Source: Cedecea neteri NBRC 105707 = ATCC 33855
Lineage (GTDB): Bacteria; Pseudomonadota; Gammaproteobacteria; Enterobacterales; Enterobacteriaceae
Direction of reading: 5' to 3'
Length of the DNA: 64,000 bases
Assembly (NCBI RefSeq): GCF_001571265.1
Contig: NZ_BCTL01000006.1
Span: 1 to 64,000, forward strand
Shown here: one piece after another, positions 63,394-64,000 of the stretch
Position numbering within the stretch: the first letter of the stretch is position 1
Layout of the letters: each line of letters opens with the position of its first letter
Made by a program: the position numbers and the translations under genes
The notes under the pieces: model-generated
The model's input: the letters and a program-made list of their open reading frames with translations, nothing else
Told to the model about the DNA's origin: nothing
The model's database searches: none

Positions 63394-64000
63394 AAAGAAA
63401 AATATCCTGGTTTTATGCAGCGGCGGTAGGTATCAGCGCCCTGCCTGTTACGGTGGCAAATTCGGCTGATACAACGCCGGCTCCGACGGTTCCTGCCGTG
63501 GCTACGGCAAATCAGGCAGTGATTACGCCTGCGCCGGGTGCAGCGGAGGCGGTGGTACCCGCCGCGCCTGCGGACAATGCGCCTACGGTTGGGCAAGTTT
63601 TACCGGGCGTTCAAGGTGCAAATGCGCCTATCGTCGCCGAAAATGTGCCTTCTCGCGATGTTAAGCTGAATTTCGCGCAAATTGCGCCCCCGCCGGGGAG
63701 CATGGTGCTGACCGGCGTGAACCCGAATGGCGGGGTGGAGTTTGGTATGCGCCGGGATGAAATCGTCTCGAAAGCGCTGCTGAACCTTGAATATACCCCT
63801 TCGCCTTCGCTGCTGCCGGTGCAGTCGCAGCTAAAAGTCTATCTCAACGACGAGCTGATGGGCGTTCTGCCGGTGACCAAAGAGCAACTGGGTAAAAAAA
63901 CCTTTGCACAGGTGCCGGTTGACCCGCTCTATATCACCGACTTTAACCGCGTGCGGCTGGAATTCGTCGGCCATTACCGCGACATCTGTGAAAACCCGGC
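63390..64000 (+). CDS. bcsB: BcsB of the E. coli-type cluster (cut by window end)
   Basis: The first 203 codons of the periplasmic cellulose synthase subunit. KRKISWFYAAAVGISALPVT is the signal peptide; then comes an Ala/Pro/Thr-rich linker and the first carbohydrate-binding domain (DVKLNFAQIAPPPGSMVL, EYTPSPSLLPVQSQLKVYL, NDELMGVLPVTKEQLGKK), almost identical to E. coli BcsB. The start codon overlaps the stop of the 43-codon ORF. It is incomplete at the right edge; bcsZ and bcsC should follow outside the window. Confidence 0.93.
   Translation, partial: MKRKISWFYAAAVGISALPVTVANSADTTPAPTVPAVATANQAVITPAPGAAEAVVPAAPADNAPTVGQVLPGVQGANAPIVAENVPSRDVKLNFAQIAPPPGSMVLTGVNPNGGVEFGMRRDEIVSKALLNLEYTPSPSLLPVQSQLKVYLNDELMGVLPVTKEQLGKKTFAQVPVDPLYITDFNRVRLEFVGHYRDICENP

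Noticed and set aside
1-64000. CRISPR arrays, rRNA, insertion sequences, prophage
   Set aside because: No regularly spaced repeats, no rRNA or transposase-like sequence, and no integrase were seen on either strand.

Overview
The window is chromosomal DNA from a member of the Enterobacteriaceae, close to the Enterobacter / Kosakonia / Cedecea kind of genus. The evidence is gene-by-gene agreement in length and sequence with Escherichia coli (malS, bax, xylRHGFAB, wecH, ysaB, glyQS, yiaG, yiaF, ghrB, dppABCDF, eptB, yhjX, tag, yiaC, bisC, bcs), combined with accessory genes E. coli K-12 lacks. I cannot fix the genus without a database.

Layout. 1-5.3 kb: periplasmic amylase malS, an unknown coiled-coil gene, bax and xylR. 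5.4-12.4 kb: D-xylose regulon, with the transporter xylFGH leftward and xylAB rightward from a shared CRP/XylR control region. 12.5-15 kb: an isochorismatase-fold hydrolase plus GlxA-type regulator in an ATGA-coupled pair, then wecH. 15.1-22.6 kb: ysaB, glyQS, a Tsr-like chemoreceptor with a structured leader, yiaG, yiaF and a toxin/antitoxin-like pair. 22.6-27.5 kb: a four-gene operon in the order E-K-T-D of the Pseudomonas 2-ketogluconate (kgu) operon. It has a perfect PtxS-type operator, but its LacI-family regulator gene is wrecked by an internal out-of-frame deletion.

27.6-38.8 kb: a complete BcsD-type cellulose synthase operon (bcsO-Q-A-B-C-D-Z). 39-40.7 kb: a small accessory patch (vapBC, an unknown gene, a ribbon-helix-helix gene and a palindromic leader). 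40.8-46.5 kb: dipeptide transporter dppABCDF. 47-55.8 kb: lipid A modifying eptB, an LTA-synthase-like membrane sulfatase, pyruvate-responsive yhjX with its YpdB tandem site, tag-yiaC and bisC. 56.1-64 kb: the E. coli-type cellulose cluster, bcsEFG leftward and bcsRQA-(small ORF)-bcsB rightward, cut by the window end.

The strain thus carries two cellulose systems about 17 kb apart, both reading c-di-GMP through PilZ domains of BcsA. In the E. coli-type cluster bcsE is split by an apparent one-base deletion, which would disconnect the second c-di-GMP sensor. The points I rate most worth a second look are the broken LacI gene beside an intact operator, the bcsE frameshift, a 43-codon ORF that exactly fills the bcsA-bcsB gap with ATGA coupling, the structured leader of the chemoreceptor, and the 39.8-40.7 kb patch.
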